Of a DNA stretch of 64,000 nt, positions 23,593-33,148 are shown in pieces. The stretch comes from Paenibacillaceae bacterium. Lineage in GTDB: Bacteria; Bacillota; Bacilli; Paenibacillales; Paenibacillaceae. The DNA lies in contig CAAFUF010000015.1 of assembly GCA_900766135.1 (NCBI GenBank), positions 124,001 to 188,000 on the forward strand. The letters are read 5' to 3'. Positions within the stretch are counted from its first letter, which is position 1. Every line of letters starts with the position of its first letter. Under the pieces are notes generated by a model. It had not been told where the DNA came from, did no database searches, and was given only the letters and a program-made list of their open reading frames with translations. The position numbers and the translations under genes were made by a program.

Positions 23593-24879
23593 ATGTCTGG
23601 TAAAAAAATGCTGACTCTAGTTCTTGCCGTTTCTCTTATGACGAGTATCCTTGCAGCATGCGGTGGAGGGAGCACCTCCGGAAACACCGAAAACTCTGCC
23701 AAAACTGAGAATGCACCTACCCAGACCGGCGGGAAAGTGGAGTTTTGGCTGGATAAAATGGGCGATGCGGAAAAGGCGGCTCGCTTATCCGAAGCCTGGC
23801 AGAAGGACTCGGGGATCGAGGTCGTGTTCACCAATTACCCTGATGTAGCAGCCTATCAAACCTCCATCCAGCAAACGATCGACGACCCCGGCGCTCCGGG
23901 CCTGTTTACCTGGTGGAGCGGCCCCCAATTGGAAACTCTGGCTAAAAACGGCAAGCTGGCCGATCTGTCTGCGGAATGGGATCATTACATCGCCGACGGT
24001 GTTGCCGCTGATATCAAGGAAGCTTTCACGGTGGACGGAAAGGTCTACGCCGCTCCTTACAGTCTCCGCTATGCGTCCGTGCTTTATAACGTGAAAGTGT
24101 TTGAGGCTGCCGGTGTAGCAGTTCCCACCACTTTCGACGAGTTTCTGGAGGCTTGCGAGAAGATCAAGGCCAGCGGCGTCACCCCCATCGGCTTGAAAAA
24201 CGATTCATGGGCCAGTTTCATCTGGTTTCAGCAGTTGATCGCAGCCTATGATCCCCAACTGTATTTGGATCTCTGCGACGGCACCAAACCCTACACCGAC
24301 GATGCGGTGAAGGAAGTGATGAAGATCTGGAGAGAGATGTTCGATAAAGGTTATTTTGGGGAACCGATTGTCTACAGCGACCTTCATAAAGAGTTTGCTA
24401 CCGGCGTCGTCGCCATGATGTTGGAGGATAGTCCTACCGTGACCGGATTGCAGAGCGATTACGGTATGGAGCCCGGAACCCATATCGATGCCTTTATCCT
24501 GCCCGGCATGAATGGGGGGAAGGGAACCATCTTCTTTGAAGCCTCGCCGATTGTCGTCGCCGAGGCCAGCGCCTCCAAGGAGCAGGCACTTGCCGCCCTG
24601 CGCAGCTTCTACAAACCCGAAACCCAAACGGTGATGGTCAACGATCACGGCATTGCCAACATAAGTGCGATATCCGTGGAAAACCAGACCATTCAACATA
24701 TTTTGGAGATGACCGGAGACTCTGCCCATTACCAGCTCATGCTTCGCTTTTATGAAAATACGCCCGAGGATTTACGCAATACGGCTCTTGATGAACTCTC
24801 TCGCTTTATGTACAGCGGCGCGGATATCGACAATGTGCTGAATAACATACAGTCCAAGGCGGACGAAGTATTCGGCTAA
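23593..24879 (+). CDS. ABC transporter carbohydrate-binding lipoprotein
   Basis: A 428-residue family 1 extracellular solute-binding protein. The signal peptide ends in the lipobox SILAACGG (Cys at about residue 23), followed by a Ser/Thr/Asn-rich linker and a sugar-binding fold with KVEFWLDKM... and DLSAEWDHY segments. AGGAGG lies 8 bases before the ATG. It is followed by two permease genes and no ATPase gene; such importers usually share an MsmX-type ATPase encoded elsewhere. From context it binds a mannoside or manno-oligosaccharide. Confidence 0.9.
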   Translation: MSGKKMLTLVLAVSLMTSILAACGGGSTSGNTENSAKTENAPTQTGGKVEFWLDKMGDAEKAARLSEAWQKDSGIEVVFTNYPDVAAYQTSIQQTIDDPGAPGLFTWWSGPQLETLAKNGKLADLSAEWDHYIADGVAADIKEAFTVDGKVYAAPYSLRYASVLYNVKVFEAAGVAVPTTFDEFLEACEKIKASGVTPIGLKNDSWASFIWFQQLIAAYDPQLYLDLCDGTKPYTDDAVKEVMKIWREMFDKGYFGEPIVYSDLHKEFATGVVAMMLEDSPTVTGLQSDYGMEPGTHIDAFILPGMNGGKGTIFFEASPIVVAEASASKEQALAALRSFYKPETQTVMVNDHGIANISAISVENQTIQHILEMTGDSAHYQLMLRFYENTPEDLRNTALDELSRFMYSGADIDNVLNNIQSKADEVFG

Positions 24880-24912
24880 AGGTCACAGAACTTACAGGAG
24901 GGAGGGGGTCCT

Positions 24913-25785
24913 TTGAAGAAGAGCAGCTTCGTTTGGACGAATTATCTTTATCTGCTGCCGGCGGTACTGCTGGTTGCCGTCTTCTTTGTCACATCCATTG
25001 TGTATACCCTGCGTCTCAGCTTCTATGAATACGACGGATTCTCAGCCATGCGGTTCGTGGGAATGGAAAACTATCGTTATCTGTTTCAGGATGCAAACTT
25101 CAAAATATCATTCATGAACACCGTTATCTGGGTCGTGTTTTCCCTTTTGTTTACGCTGGCGTTACCGCTGCTGTTGGCTATTTTGATTACGAACAGCTTT
25201 TGGGTCGGCGGGTTTAAGAACATTTTTTACTATCCCACGGCGCTGTCTGGCACCATCGGGGGCATTATCATGGTGGCCATCCTCTCGAAATACGGCATTC
25301 CCCAATTGTTTGGCCTGCTGGGATTTGAGGGGTTGGTTCGGGATTGGCTGGCCATCCCTTATGTAAATACATTTATCATGATTTTGATGGGAACGTGGCA
25401 AGGCGTTGGCTTGAACACCATTCTTTTCATCACCGGGCTAACCACTATTCCCGATTCCCCTATTGAGGCTGCCAAGATGGAAGGTGCGCGGACGATTCAG
25501 CTATATAACAAGGTGATTTTGCCGCTTCTCAAGCCCACCACGGTGGTTGTGTTGCTGATGTCTCTTGTGAACAGTTTTAAGGTGTTCGACTCGATCTGGG
25601 TCATGACGAAGGGCGGCCCTTACCGAACTTCCGAAACCTTGGCGTTGACGATGTACCAGGAGTCCTTTATCCACGGCAAGTTTGGTGTGGGGGCGGCAGT
25701 GGCTGTGGTCCTTACGATGATCATCCTGATCGTCTCCTATTTCAATATCCGCAACACCTTCGGAGACACCGACCGGACGGCCTGA
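24913..25785 (+). CDS. Sugar ABC transporter permease (MalF-like)
   Basis: A 290-residue integral membrane protein with about six segments. The EAA loop EAAKMEGARTIQLYNKVILP (about residues 192-211), which docks to the ATPase, is visible. It begins with TTG, 3 to 4 bases after a long G-rich ribosome binding site. It is the first of two permeases behind the binding protein in the mannoside operon. Confidence 0.9.
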   Translation: MKKSSFVWTNYLYLLPAVLLVAVFFVTSIVYTLRLSFYEYDGFSAMRFVGMENYRYLFQDANFKISFMNTVIWVVFSLLFTLALPLLLAILITNSFWVGGFKNIFYYPTALSGTIGGIIMVAILSKYGIPQLFGLLGFEGLVRDWLAIPYVNTFIMILMGTWQGVGLNTILFITGLTTIPDSPIEAAKMEGARTIQLYNKVILPLLKPTTVVVLLMSLVNSFKVFDSIWVMTKGGPYRTSETLALTMYQESFIHGKFGVGAAVAVVLTMIILIVSYFNIRNTFGDTDRTA

Positions 25786-25812
25786 GCGAAGCGCGAAAGG
25801 AGAGCCCTTAAT

Positions 25813-26631
25813 ATGAAGAAAGTAAGCAACGGAAGAATCGCCGTCAATGCGGTGCTGATGATTCTGTCCATTCTATGGATATTCCCGGCGGTTTTCGCTA
25901 TTTTCGGGACGTTAAAGAAAAAGCAGGAATACAACCTGAGCAACTTTTGGGATCTGCCGCAGGCAATAAGCCTTGTCGAAAATTTAAAGGGACTTGCCGG
26001 CCCCTTCGGCATCGTCAAGGGAATGCTCAACAGTTTGCTGTACGCCACAATCTCGGCAGGGGCGGCAGTGATCATCGCCACGCTGGCGGCTTATGCAATC
26101 AGCCATCTCAAGATTAAACGGCCCATGCTCTGGTTCTTATTTATCTACAGCGGGACCATCTTCCCGTTCCAGGTTTATTTGATTCCGGTTTACAAGGGAT
26201 TGACGGCCACGAACCTGTACGATACCCAATGGGGGATGATTTTGTTCTATACCGCCATCTGCGTGCCCTTCTGTATGTTTGTCCTGCGAAATTATTATCT
26301 CGGCATATCCAAGGAAATCTGCGAATCGGCAAGGATCGACGGCTGCAACAGCTTGCAAATTTTGGGGCACATCTTTGTCCCGATGTCGATCGCCCCGCTG
26401 TCCGTTGTGTTCCTGACCCAGTTCAACTGGGTGTGGAATGAGCTTATGTTTGGGCTGACCTTCACCAAATCCCGGGAGATCCGTCCGGTAATGGCTGCAA
26501 TTACCCTTATGGACAAGGCGAATGTGCCGGTTATACTTCTGGCCTGCGTGGTAGCATCCATTCCTACGCTGCTGCTGTTTTTCCTGCTGAACAAACACTT
26601 TGAAGCCGGGTACGCTTACCAGAGCAAGTAA
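25813..26631 (+). CDS. Sugar ABC transporter permease (MalG-like)
   Basis: A 272-residue membrane protein with six segments and an EAA loop of the form ESARIDGCNSLQILGHIFVP (about residues 173-192). It follows the MalF-like gene by 27 bp and completes the membrane part of the importer. The downstream mannosidase gene begins 23 bp later, so import and hydrolysis are encoded in one transcript. Confidence 0.92.
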   Translation: MKKVSNGRIAVNAVLMILSILWIFPAVFAIFGTLKKKQEYNLSNFWDLPQAISLVENLKGLAGPFGIVKGMLNSLLYATISAGAAVIIATLAAYAISHLKIKRPMLWFLFIYSGTIFPFQVYLIPVYKGLTATNLYDTQWGMILFYTAICVPFCMFVLRNYYLGISKEICESARIDGCNSLQILGHIFVPMSIAPLSVVFLTQFNWVWNELMFGLTFTKSREIRPVMAAITLMDKANVPVILLACVVASIPTLLLFFLLNKHFEAGYAYQSK

Positions 26632-26654
26632 TTTTAATGAACGGAGTTGATTTT

Positions 26655-29117
26655 ATGAAGCTTTCGAAAAAATGGAAGGTGTTCCTGATTCACCACTCTC
26701 ACACCGATATCGGCTACACCGAGCGGCAGGATAAAATTATCCATTATCATTGCGATTTTATAAAACAGGCGGTTGATATTCTGCGGGAGGCGGATCGCAC
26801 CGGCAATGAAGATCTCAAAGGCTTTGTTTGGCAATGCGAAAATCACTGGCAGGTCAAAAACTTTTATGACCATGCGCCTTCGGAATATATTACGGACTTT
26901 GAAAAATATGTACGAGAAGGGCGGATCGGGCTTTCAGGAAATTATTTGAATTTAACCGAGCTTGTCAGCCGAGAGGTTCTATACGATTGTACGATTCAAG
27001 CCAAGGCCTATGGCGAGCGGATTGGCTATCCGATCCGCAGCGGGATGAGCGCCGATATCAACGGGTTTGCCTGGGGGTATGCCGATGTGCTGCGGGAGTG
27101 CGGCGTGGAGCGCCTGTTTTCCTGCCTGCATCCCCATCACGGAATGTTCCCCCTAAACCAAAAACAGACCCCCTTTTACTGGCAGGGACCATCCGGAAAG
27201 AAGGTGCTGGTATGGAACGGTGAGCACTATCATTTTGGAAACGAGCTTTGCTTTTCACCCCATGCGGCTTCTACCTATATGATTCACGATGAAGTGGGCA
27301 AGAAGCTCAGAGGAAGCCAGCTTATGACCACTAGCCCCGAGGATACGGAGCAAGTCGAGTTGGCCATCCTCGATGAACGCCTGGAACGTTATCTGCAGAA
27401 TCTGGAGGAGGAGGGGTACCCTGGCGATTTTGTGCCCTTCATGATTTCGGGCGCGATTACCGACAATGCCCCGCCAAACGTAAAGATTGCCGAACGGGTC
27501 GCTTTGCTGAACCGGAAGTACGCCGGAAAGCTGGAAGTACGCATGGCCACGCTGGACCAGTTTTTTGATCATCTGGAAGCGGCGTGGAGGGACATTCCGG
27601 TTTACCAGGGGGATTGGAACGATTGGTGGGCGGACGGAGTCGGCTCCACACCGGCGGTGGTCAAGGTATTTCGGGACGGCCAGCGAAAGTACAACCTGTG
27701 CAAGAAGCTGGATCCGGATTCCGCCCTTGGCGATGCCGACCTGATGCGGAAAGCGGCGGAGGATCTAATTCTCTACAGCGAGCATACCTGGGGCTATTCC
27801 TCCTCCGTATCGGAACCTTGGGAAACCTTGGTTGGGGAGCTGGAGCAAAAAAAATCAGCCTACGCCATCAATGGCAACACCGAGGCAGCGGACAACCTGG
27901 ACCGAATTTTAGCGAAAAAAGGTGAAGTGGCCATCCGGCAAGACCGGCCGCAGCACTTTCGGATCCTAAATCCGCACGACATTCCGGTGGAGACTACCGC
28001 TAAAATCTATATTGAGTTTTGGGAGTATGTCGATGGGTTGGACTATACCCTTGATGTTCCCATCGAAGTGTTTGATTTGGCATCCGGTGAGGTCATCCGG
28101 CATCAGGTGAAGAGAATCGCCCGAGCCTATGAGATCGAAATCCCGCTCAACATGGGGCCCAAAGAGGAACGCAACGTCGGGGTGCGTGCAACTGGCCGGT
28201 ATCCTAATCAAACCTCCCGGAGCCATGCGCATATTGGCGCGGAGGGAATTGCCGATGTACTCCAGCCCGGCGTGCCGCGGGAAGATGTTGCCTGCGTGGA
28301 GACCGCGCACTACCGGGTAGAATTTGATCAAAAACGGGGGATTACTTCGATCATAGACCGTATGAGCGGGAATAATCTAGTCCGGCAGGATGCCGCTTAC
28401 GCTCCTTTTTCCGGAATCTACGAGGTTACCGATATCCGTACCACCCCGACGGAGGAGCGTCGGCGAATGGGACGCAACCGCAAGTCCCCGGCAACCAGAC
28501 GGTATGAATCTCGCCTGACCGATATCCAGATTGTCGAGAGCGGGCCTTTGTTTGTCTCCTTGCAGCTCGATTACAGCCTGGAGGGTACGCGGTTCTATAG
28601 GGTGTTCCTCAAGCTGTACCGGGAAATCAATAAAATCGAGGCCATGGTGCGCGTTCACAAAGATAGCGTGTGGGAGCCGGAAAACCTTTATGTATCGCTC
28701 CCGTTCACCGCAGGCGACGATGAGGTGAAGTATGTGGACAAAACCGGTTGCGTCCTTCGCCCGGGCATTGATCAACTGCCGGGAAGCAATATGGAATTCT
28801 ACCTGATCCAAAACGGACTGGTGATGCAAGCTGGTAAACGTCAGGTCGTGGTCGCTGTCAAGGATACGCCTTTGATTACGTTCGGCTCCCTTGAAGCTAA
28901 ACCGATCCGGCTATGTGACGGCAACAATTGGGAACTGAACCGAGGGGAAACCTTTGCCTGGGTTATGAACAACTATTGGGAGACCAACTTCAAGGTAGAC
29001 TTGGGCGGCTTCTATGAATTTTCTTTTACGCTTTCTACCCGGGAGCAGCAGACAACTGAGTCTGCTATGCGCATTTGCGAGGCTTATAACGAGGGCTTGC
29101 TAGCATTCTATATTTAA
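26655..29117 (+). CDS. Glycoside hydrolase family 38-like alpha-mannosidase
   Basis: The 820-residue protein has the GH38 layout: an N-terminal catalytic barrel with the zinc-binding HSHTDIGYT motif (residues 15-23) and a candidate nucleophile Asp in SADINGFAWGYADVL (about residue 135), a helical middle part, and C-terminal beta domains. GH38 enzymes remove alpha-linked mannose; no signal peptide is present, so it acts on imported substrate in the cytoplasm. ATG 26655 follows GGAG; an earlier ATG has no ribosome binding site. The exact substrate is not known; several bacterial members act on mannosylglycerate or short mannosides. Confidence 0.88.
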   Translation: MKLSKKWKVFLIHHSHTDIGYTERQDKIIHYHCDFIKQAVDILREADRTGNEDLKGFVWQCENHWQVKNFYDHAPSEYITDFEKYVREGRIGLSGNYLNLTELVSREVLYDCTIQAKAYGERIGYPIRSGMSADINGFAWGYADVLRECGVERLFSCLHPHHGMFPLNQKQTPFYWQGPSGKKVLVWNGEHYHFGNELCFSPHAASTYMIHDEVGKKLRGSQLMTTSPEDTEQVELAILDERLERYLQNLEEEGYPGDFVPFMISGAITDNAPPNVKIAERVALLNRKYAGKLEVRMATLDQFFDHLEAAWRDIPVYQGDWNDWWADGVGSTPAVVKVFRDGQRKYNLCKKLDPDSALGDADLMRKAAEDLILYSEHTWGYSSSVSEPWETLVGELEQKKSAYAINGNTEAADNLDRILAKKGEVAIRQDRPQHFRILNPHDIPVETTAKIYIEFWEYVDGLDYTLDVPIEVFDLASGEVIRHQVKRIARAYEIEIPLNMGPKEERNVGVRATGRYPNQTSRSHAHIGAEGIADVLQPGVPREDVACVETAHYRVEFDQKRGITSIIDRMSGNNLVRQDAAYAPFSGIYEVTDIRTTPTEERRRMGRNRKSPATRRYESRLTDIQIVESGPLFVSLQLDYSLEGTRFYRVFLKLYREINKIEAMVRVHKDSVWEPENLYVSLPFTAGDDEVKYVDKTGCVLRPGIDQLPGSNMEFYLIQNGLVMQAGKRQVVVAVKDTPLITFGSLEAKPIRLCDGNNWELNRGETFAWVMNNYWETNFKVDLGGFYEFSFTLSTREQQTTESAMRICEAYNEGLLAFYI

Positions 29118-29141
29118 GAATAAATGAGGAGCACTTTAGAT

Positions 29142-30887
29142 ATGAAATCCGGGAAATACCATAACTATGACTTGGAGCCGGTACTGGACATCCAGGGCTG
29201 GGATAACCATGCCTTTTCGGGGTGGGGAGCCATCCGGAAAGAGTTGAGGCGGCATATGGATCAATGCCGAGTATTTGTTTTTGATTTGTATCCGGGAACG
29301 GACAAGGAGGAAGTCGCTAAGGAGTTGGCGCTTCTGTCTCCGGCGCTGATGTTGGACTGTGAGGCCTGTTTGTTGCCGCCGCAGCAGTTGGAACAGAGGC
29401 TTGCCCCCAGCCTGCCGCAAGACCCGGTTTTCGGCGTCATGTTTTATGGCAGGTTGGAAAGTTGCTTTGACCCGGCCTCCCTCGATGCGTTGCGGGCAGA
29501 AATCGAACGATCCGATGGCCCGGTATTTCTCTATGGAACAGGCGCGTCGCTCGTGACCAAAGGGGATAGGCTGTTCTACCTCGATTTGCCCCGTTGGGAA
29601 ATCCAACTGCGCTATCGCCGGGGAATGCCGAACTGGCTGGCCGACAATCCCGATGCGCCCATCCTGGAAAAATACAAACGCGGGTTCTTTGTAGAGTGGC
29701 GCATGGCGGACCGGCATAAAACCGAGTTGCTGGGGAGCCTGGATTATCTGATCGAAACCACCTCGCCGGGCCGTCCTAACATGGTGTCCGGGAACGCTTT
29801 TCGCTCCGCTCTCAAAGCGGTGGCTTCGCGGCCGTTCCGTCTGAAGCCTTATTTTGATCCGGGTGTATGGGGCGGGCAGTGGATGAAGGAGAACTTCGGG
29901 TTGCCCGAAGGACCGCCGAACTACGCCTGGAGTTTTGACGGCGTACCGGAAGAAAACAGCCTGCTGCTGCGTTTCGGGCAGGTTACCTTGGAGATTCCGG
30001 CGATGGACCTGGTGCTTTTCCGTCCCCGCCATTTGCTGGGCGAGCGGGTTCACGCCCGGTTCGGGGCTGAATTCCCGATCCGCTTCGATTTGCTGGACAC
30101 AATGGGGGGCGGGAATTTGTCCCTTCAGGTCCATCCGCTGACCGAATATATTCAGCAGTCCTTTGGCATGCACTATACCCAAGACGAGAGCTATTATATC
30201 TTGGACGCGGCCGAAAACGGAGAGGCTTACGTTTATCTGGGACTCAAAGAAAATGTGGACAACAAACGCATGGCGAGCGATCTGTACCGTGCGAAAAGCG
30301 GTGAGGCGCCCTTCCCGGCAGAGGAGTATGTCAACAAAATCCCGGTCAAAAAACATGATCATGTGCTGATTCCTGCAGGCACCATCCACTGCTCAGGCAA
30401 GGATACCCTGGTGCTGGAGATTAGCGCGACCCCTTATATCTTTACTTTCAAACTTTGGGATTGGGGCCGCATGGGCTTGGACGGTCTCCCCCGCCCCACC
30501 CATCTGGAGCACGGGCTAAAGAATATCCAATGGGATTGGGACACGCCTTGGGTCAAGGAGAATCTCGTTCATCAAGTGGAGGTGCTGGAAGAATCGGAAC
30601 ATCGTAAAGTGGAGCGAACCGGTCTGCATTCCCGGCAGTTCATCGAGACGATCCGCTACACATTTTCGAAGCCGGTAGAAATTGCTTGCAAGGACAGCGT
30701 ACAGGTGCTGAACCTAGTAGAAGGAGGGCAGATTACGATTTACAGCAAAACCGACACCTTTCCTCCGTTCGACGTGCATTATGCCGAAACCGCCATTGTC
30801 CCGGCAGCCGTCGATACTTACTTGGTTCGACCCTCGGGAATTTCAGAAGGGAAGACGGTTAGGGTCATCGTTGCGTCGGTCCGCTAA
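29142..30887 (+). CDS. Class I mannose-6-phosphate isomerase-like protein with extra N-terminal domain
   Basis: A 581-residue protein. From about residue 230 it has a type I phosphomannose isomerase cupin: GNLSLQVHPLTEY (Q and H ligands), TQDESYYIL (E ligand) and IPAGTIHCSG (H ligand). These enzymes interconvert mannose 6-phosphate and fructose 6-phosphate. The first 200 residues form a separate domain (RVFVFDLYPGTDKEEVAKEL...) that loosely recalls P-loop kinase relatives but shows no Walker A motif; its role is unknown. Standard enzymes are 310-390 residues long. It closes the mannoside operon, feeding the released sugar into glycolysis. ATG 29142 follows GAGGAG. Confidence 0.82.
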   Translation: MKSGKYHNYDLEPVLDIQGWDNHAFSGWGAIRKELRRHMDQCRVFVFDLYPGTDKEEVAKELALLSPALMLDCEACLLPPQQLEQRLAPSLPQDPVFGVMFYGRLESCFDPASLDALRAEIERSDGPVFLYGTGASLVTKGDRLFYLDLPRWEIQLRYRRGMPNWLADNPDAPILEKYKRGFFVEWRMADRHKTELLGSLDYLIETTSPGRPNMVSGNAFRSALKAVASRPFRLKPYFDPGVWGGQWMKENFGLPEGPPNYAWSFDGVPEENSLLLRFGQVTLEIPAMDLVLFRPRHLLGERVHARFGAEFPIRFDLLDTMGGGNLSLQVHPLTEYIQQSFGMHYTQDESYYILDAAENGEAYVYLGLKENVDNKRMASDLYRAKSGEAPFPAEEYVNKIPVKKHDHVLIPAGTIHCSGKDTLVLEISATPYIFTFKLWDWGRMGLDGLPRPTHLEHGLKNIQWDWDTPWVKENLVHQVEVLEESEHRKVERTGLHSRQFIETIRYTFSKPVEIACKDSVQVLNLVEGGQITIYSKTDTFPPFDVHYAETAIVPAAVDTYLVRPSGISEGKTVRVIVASVR

Positions 30888-30940
30888 ATTCGCTATACCT
30901 AAAAACATTCAATAGGCCGAAACGGGCGAGAAAATAGCTA

Positions 30941-30982
30941 AAGAGGGTGTTCCATATTTACTTTTGGGACGCCCTCTTTTTA
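30941..30982 (+). terminator. Terminator of the mannoside operon
   Basis: AGAGGGTGTTCC (30942-30953) pairs with GGGACGCCCTCT (30966-30977, two G-T pairs) and is followed by T residues. Confidence 0.85.
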
Positions 30983-31121
30983 TCTTTCATTTAGAAATGT
31001 ATATATTGAACATACCCATTATGGATTGCAGTTGATCATTTGTTAACTGCGTCGATTTATGAATTTTTCTTATAGCATATTGAATATATTCATTTATATA
31101 GAATATTTATAAACATAGAAA

Positions 31122-31135
31122 TGAAACCGCTTGCA
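31122..31135 (+). promoter_or_regulatory. CcpA cre-like site before the LplB/YtcP/LipO operon
   Basis: TGAAACCGCTTGCA matches 13 of 14 cre consensus positions. It lies 8 bp after a possible -10 TATAAA (31108-31113), in a 338-bp gap that is AT-rich and otherwise holds only the preceding terminator. Confidence 0.6.
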
Positions 31136-31225
31136 AGGGAGGGGAGAAAGCCGCTATACGACCGGTTAATGGATGGACTGTTCTTATAGAAGCGATCCGA
31201 CAGAGATTTAGGAGGTGATCGAAGA

Positions 31226-32134
31226 ATGGGACCCAATCGATTACGAAAAATATGGTATTTCAGGCATATCTATTTATTTTTGCTTCCAGCTATTATTTGG
31301 TTTTTGATATTTGCTTACTATCCGATGTACGGCATTTTGATCGCGTTCAAAGATTTCAAATACAATTTGGGCATATTGGGAAGTCCGTGGGCCGGCTTTA
31401 AATATTTCGAACAGTTCCTAAACGATTCCAGCTTTTATGATGTACTTCGCAATACGTTGTCCATCAGTGCCCTCAAACTGATTTTCGGATTTCCGGCTCC
31501 GTTGATCCTTGCCTTAATGCTCAATGCCGTCATGCACAAAAAGATCAAAAGAGTGTTTCAAACGATTTCCTATCTGCCGCACTTCGTTTCGTGGGTCGTT
31601 GTCGTGACCTTGCTTCAAAAAATCCTGTCTCCGAACGTAGGGCTGATCAATGACATTCGGTACCAGATGGGTTTGGATCCGATCTTTTTTATGGGGAAGC
31701 CGGAGTTATTCTATCCTTTGGTCATCCTTTCCGACGTCTGGAAAGGGGTAGGCTGGGGTTCCATCATTTATTTGGCCGCGTTAACGAATATTGATCCGCA
31801 CTTGTATGAAGCTGCGGAGATCGACGGGGCCGGAAGGTGGAGCAAACTCTTTAAAATTACGCTGCCGTGCCTAACGCCGACGATCGCCATCCTGCTGATC
31901 TTTTCCCTCAGCGGAATCCTGAACGCGGGTTTTGACCAAATTTGGCTGATGCAAACCCCGGCGACCTTAGGCGTATCGGAGATATTGGACACGTATGTGC
32001 TAAAAACAGGGCTCCAACAAGGGCAATTAGCTTATTCCACGGCCATCGGTTTGTTCAAATCCGCGATTTCGTTGCTTCTCATTGTGGTAGTCAATCATAT
32101 TTCAAGGCGCGTGAGCGACGTATCGCTATGGTAA
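31226..32134 (+). CDS. LplB-type carbohydrate ABC transporter permease
   Basis: A 302-residue membrane protein of the LplB type, recognised by YYPMYGILIAFKDFKYN near the N-terminus and the EAA loop YEAAEIDGAGRWSKLFKITLPCLTP (about residues 195-219, quoted here only by its core YEAAEIDGAG). LplB/YtcP/LipO importers of Paenibacillus take up oligosaccharides from plant or other polymers with a shared ATPase encoded elsewhere. The ribosome binding site AGGAGGTGATC (31210-31220) is fully complementary to the 16S tail, predicting strong translation. Confidence 0.92.
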   Translation: MGPNRLRKIWYFRHIYLFLLPAIIWFLIFAYYPMYGILIAFKDFKYNLGILGSPWAGFKYFEQFLNDSSFYDVLRNTLSISALKLIFGFPAPLILALMLNAVMHKKIKRVFQTISYLPHFVSWVVVVTLLQKILSPNVGLINDIRYQMGLDPIFFMGKPELFYPLVILSDVWKGVGWGSIIYLAALTNIDPHLYEAAEIDGAGRWSKLFKITLPCLTPTIAILLIFSLSGILNAGFDQIWLMQTPATLGVSEILDTYVLKTGLQQGQLAYSTAIGLFKSAISLLLIVVVNHISRRVSDVSLW

Positions 32135-32166
32135 TCGTCCAACGACGAGCATGAGGAGGGATGTGC

Positions 32167-33087
32167 ATGGGTGCAAAAAGGCTGACGCCGGCGGACCGAA
32201 TGTATATGGCGTTTAACTACTCGGTGTTGTTGATCTTTTGCGCCACGGCGCTGTATCCGTTTATTTATTTCTTAGCCCTTTCGTTCAATGACGGCTACGA
32301 TGCAATGAAGGGCGGAATCTATTTTTTCCCTAGAGTGTTTACATTAGAGAACTATGCGAAGGCGTTTACCAACCCGTTGATCTTAAATTCGTTTTATGTT
32401 TCGGTTGCTCGAACCGTTGTGGTTACGGTGGGATCCGTGTTTTTGACGGCCTTGTTGGCCTATGCGCTTTCGCGGAAAGGCTTGCCCGGAAGAAAGTACA
32501 TCGTTTTTTTCTTTTTCTTTACCACTTTGTTCAGCGGGGGTCTGATTCCGACCTTTATTCTGTTCCGGCAGTTACACATCCTCGATACGTTTTGGGTATT
32601 GGTTTTGCCCTCCCTTTATAGCTTTTTCAATGCGATTATCATGAAAACCTTCTTCGACGGGATTCCTGAGGCTCTGTCGGAGTCGGCCCGAATCGACGGA
32701 GCCAGCGAGTTATCGGTATTCGCCAGAATCATATTGCCTCTCTCAATGCCGGTGCTGGCTACCATTGCTTTGTTTGTCGGGGTAGGCGTGTGGAATGACT
32801 GGTTCACCGGGCAGTTTTTCATCCAGAACGAGAAGTTGCAGCCTGCAGCGACATTCCTGAACAAAATGATCAGTGAAGCGTCTTTCCAATCGATGACGTC
32901 GTCGTCGGGAAATAGCGGATCCGCGATCCAAAACATGACCGAATCCCAAAGGGAGCTGCGAGGGGTCACCCCGGAGGCCTTGAGGATGACTTTCGTCATT
33001 ATCATTACGACACCGATCATTTGCGTATATCCGTTTCTTCAGAAATATTTCGTGAAAGGCGTATTGGTAGGTTCCCTTAAGGAGTAG
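32167..33087 (+). CDS. YtcP-type carbohydrate ABC transporter permease
   Basis: A 306-residue permease partner of the LplB-type protein, with the characteristic SFNDGYDAMKGGIYFFPRVFTLENY region, the EAA loop SESARIDGASELSVFARIILP and the C-terminal PFLQKYFVKGVLVGSLKE tail. ATG 32167 is chosen, 6 bases after AGGAGGG; ATG 32161 directly abuts that site. It follows the LplB-type gene by 32 bp. Confidence 0.92.
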   Translation: MGAKRLTPADRMYMAFNYSVLLIFCATALYPFIYFLALSFNDGYDAMKGGIYFFPRVFTLENYAKAFTNPLILNSFYVSVARTVVVTVGSVFLTALLAYALSRKGLPGRKYIVFFFFFTTLFSGGLIPTFILFRQLHILDTFWVLVLPSLYSFFNAIIMKTFFDGIPEALSESARIDGASELSVFARIILPLSMPVLATIALFVGVGVWNDWFTGQFFIQNEKLQPAATFLNKMISEASFQSMTSSSGNSGSAIQNMTESQRELRGVTPEALRMTFVIIITTPIICVYPFLQKYFVKGVLVGSLKE

Positions 33088-33106
33088 TTGGTATAAGAGG
33101 CCAAGC

Positions 33107-33120
33107 CTTTTATATAAAAG
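33107..33120. repeat. Short perfect palindrome before the binding-protein gene
   Basis: CTTTTATATAAAAG, a 14-bp perfect palindrome, lies in the gap between the YtcP-type permease gene and the binding-protein gene. It may form a weak hairpin affecting mRNA stability; chance is possible because it is AT-rich. Confidence 0.3.
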
Positions 33121-33148
33121 ATGTCCAAATGAGAGGGGAGTGTGCAGT

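Noticed and set aside
29136..30389. 417-codon open frame on the minus strand
   Set aside because: Antisense to the isomerase-like gene with intact cupin motifs; no ribosome binding site or domain.
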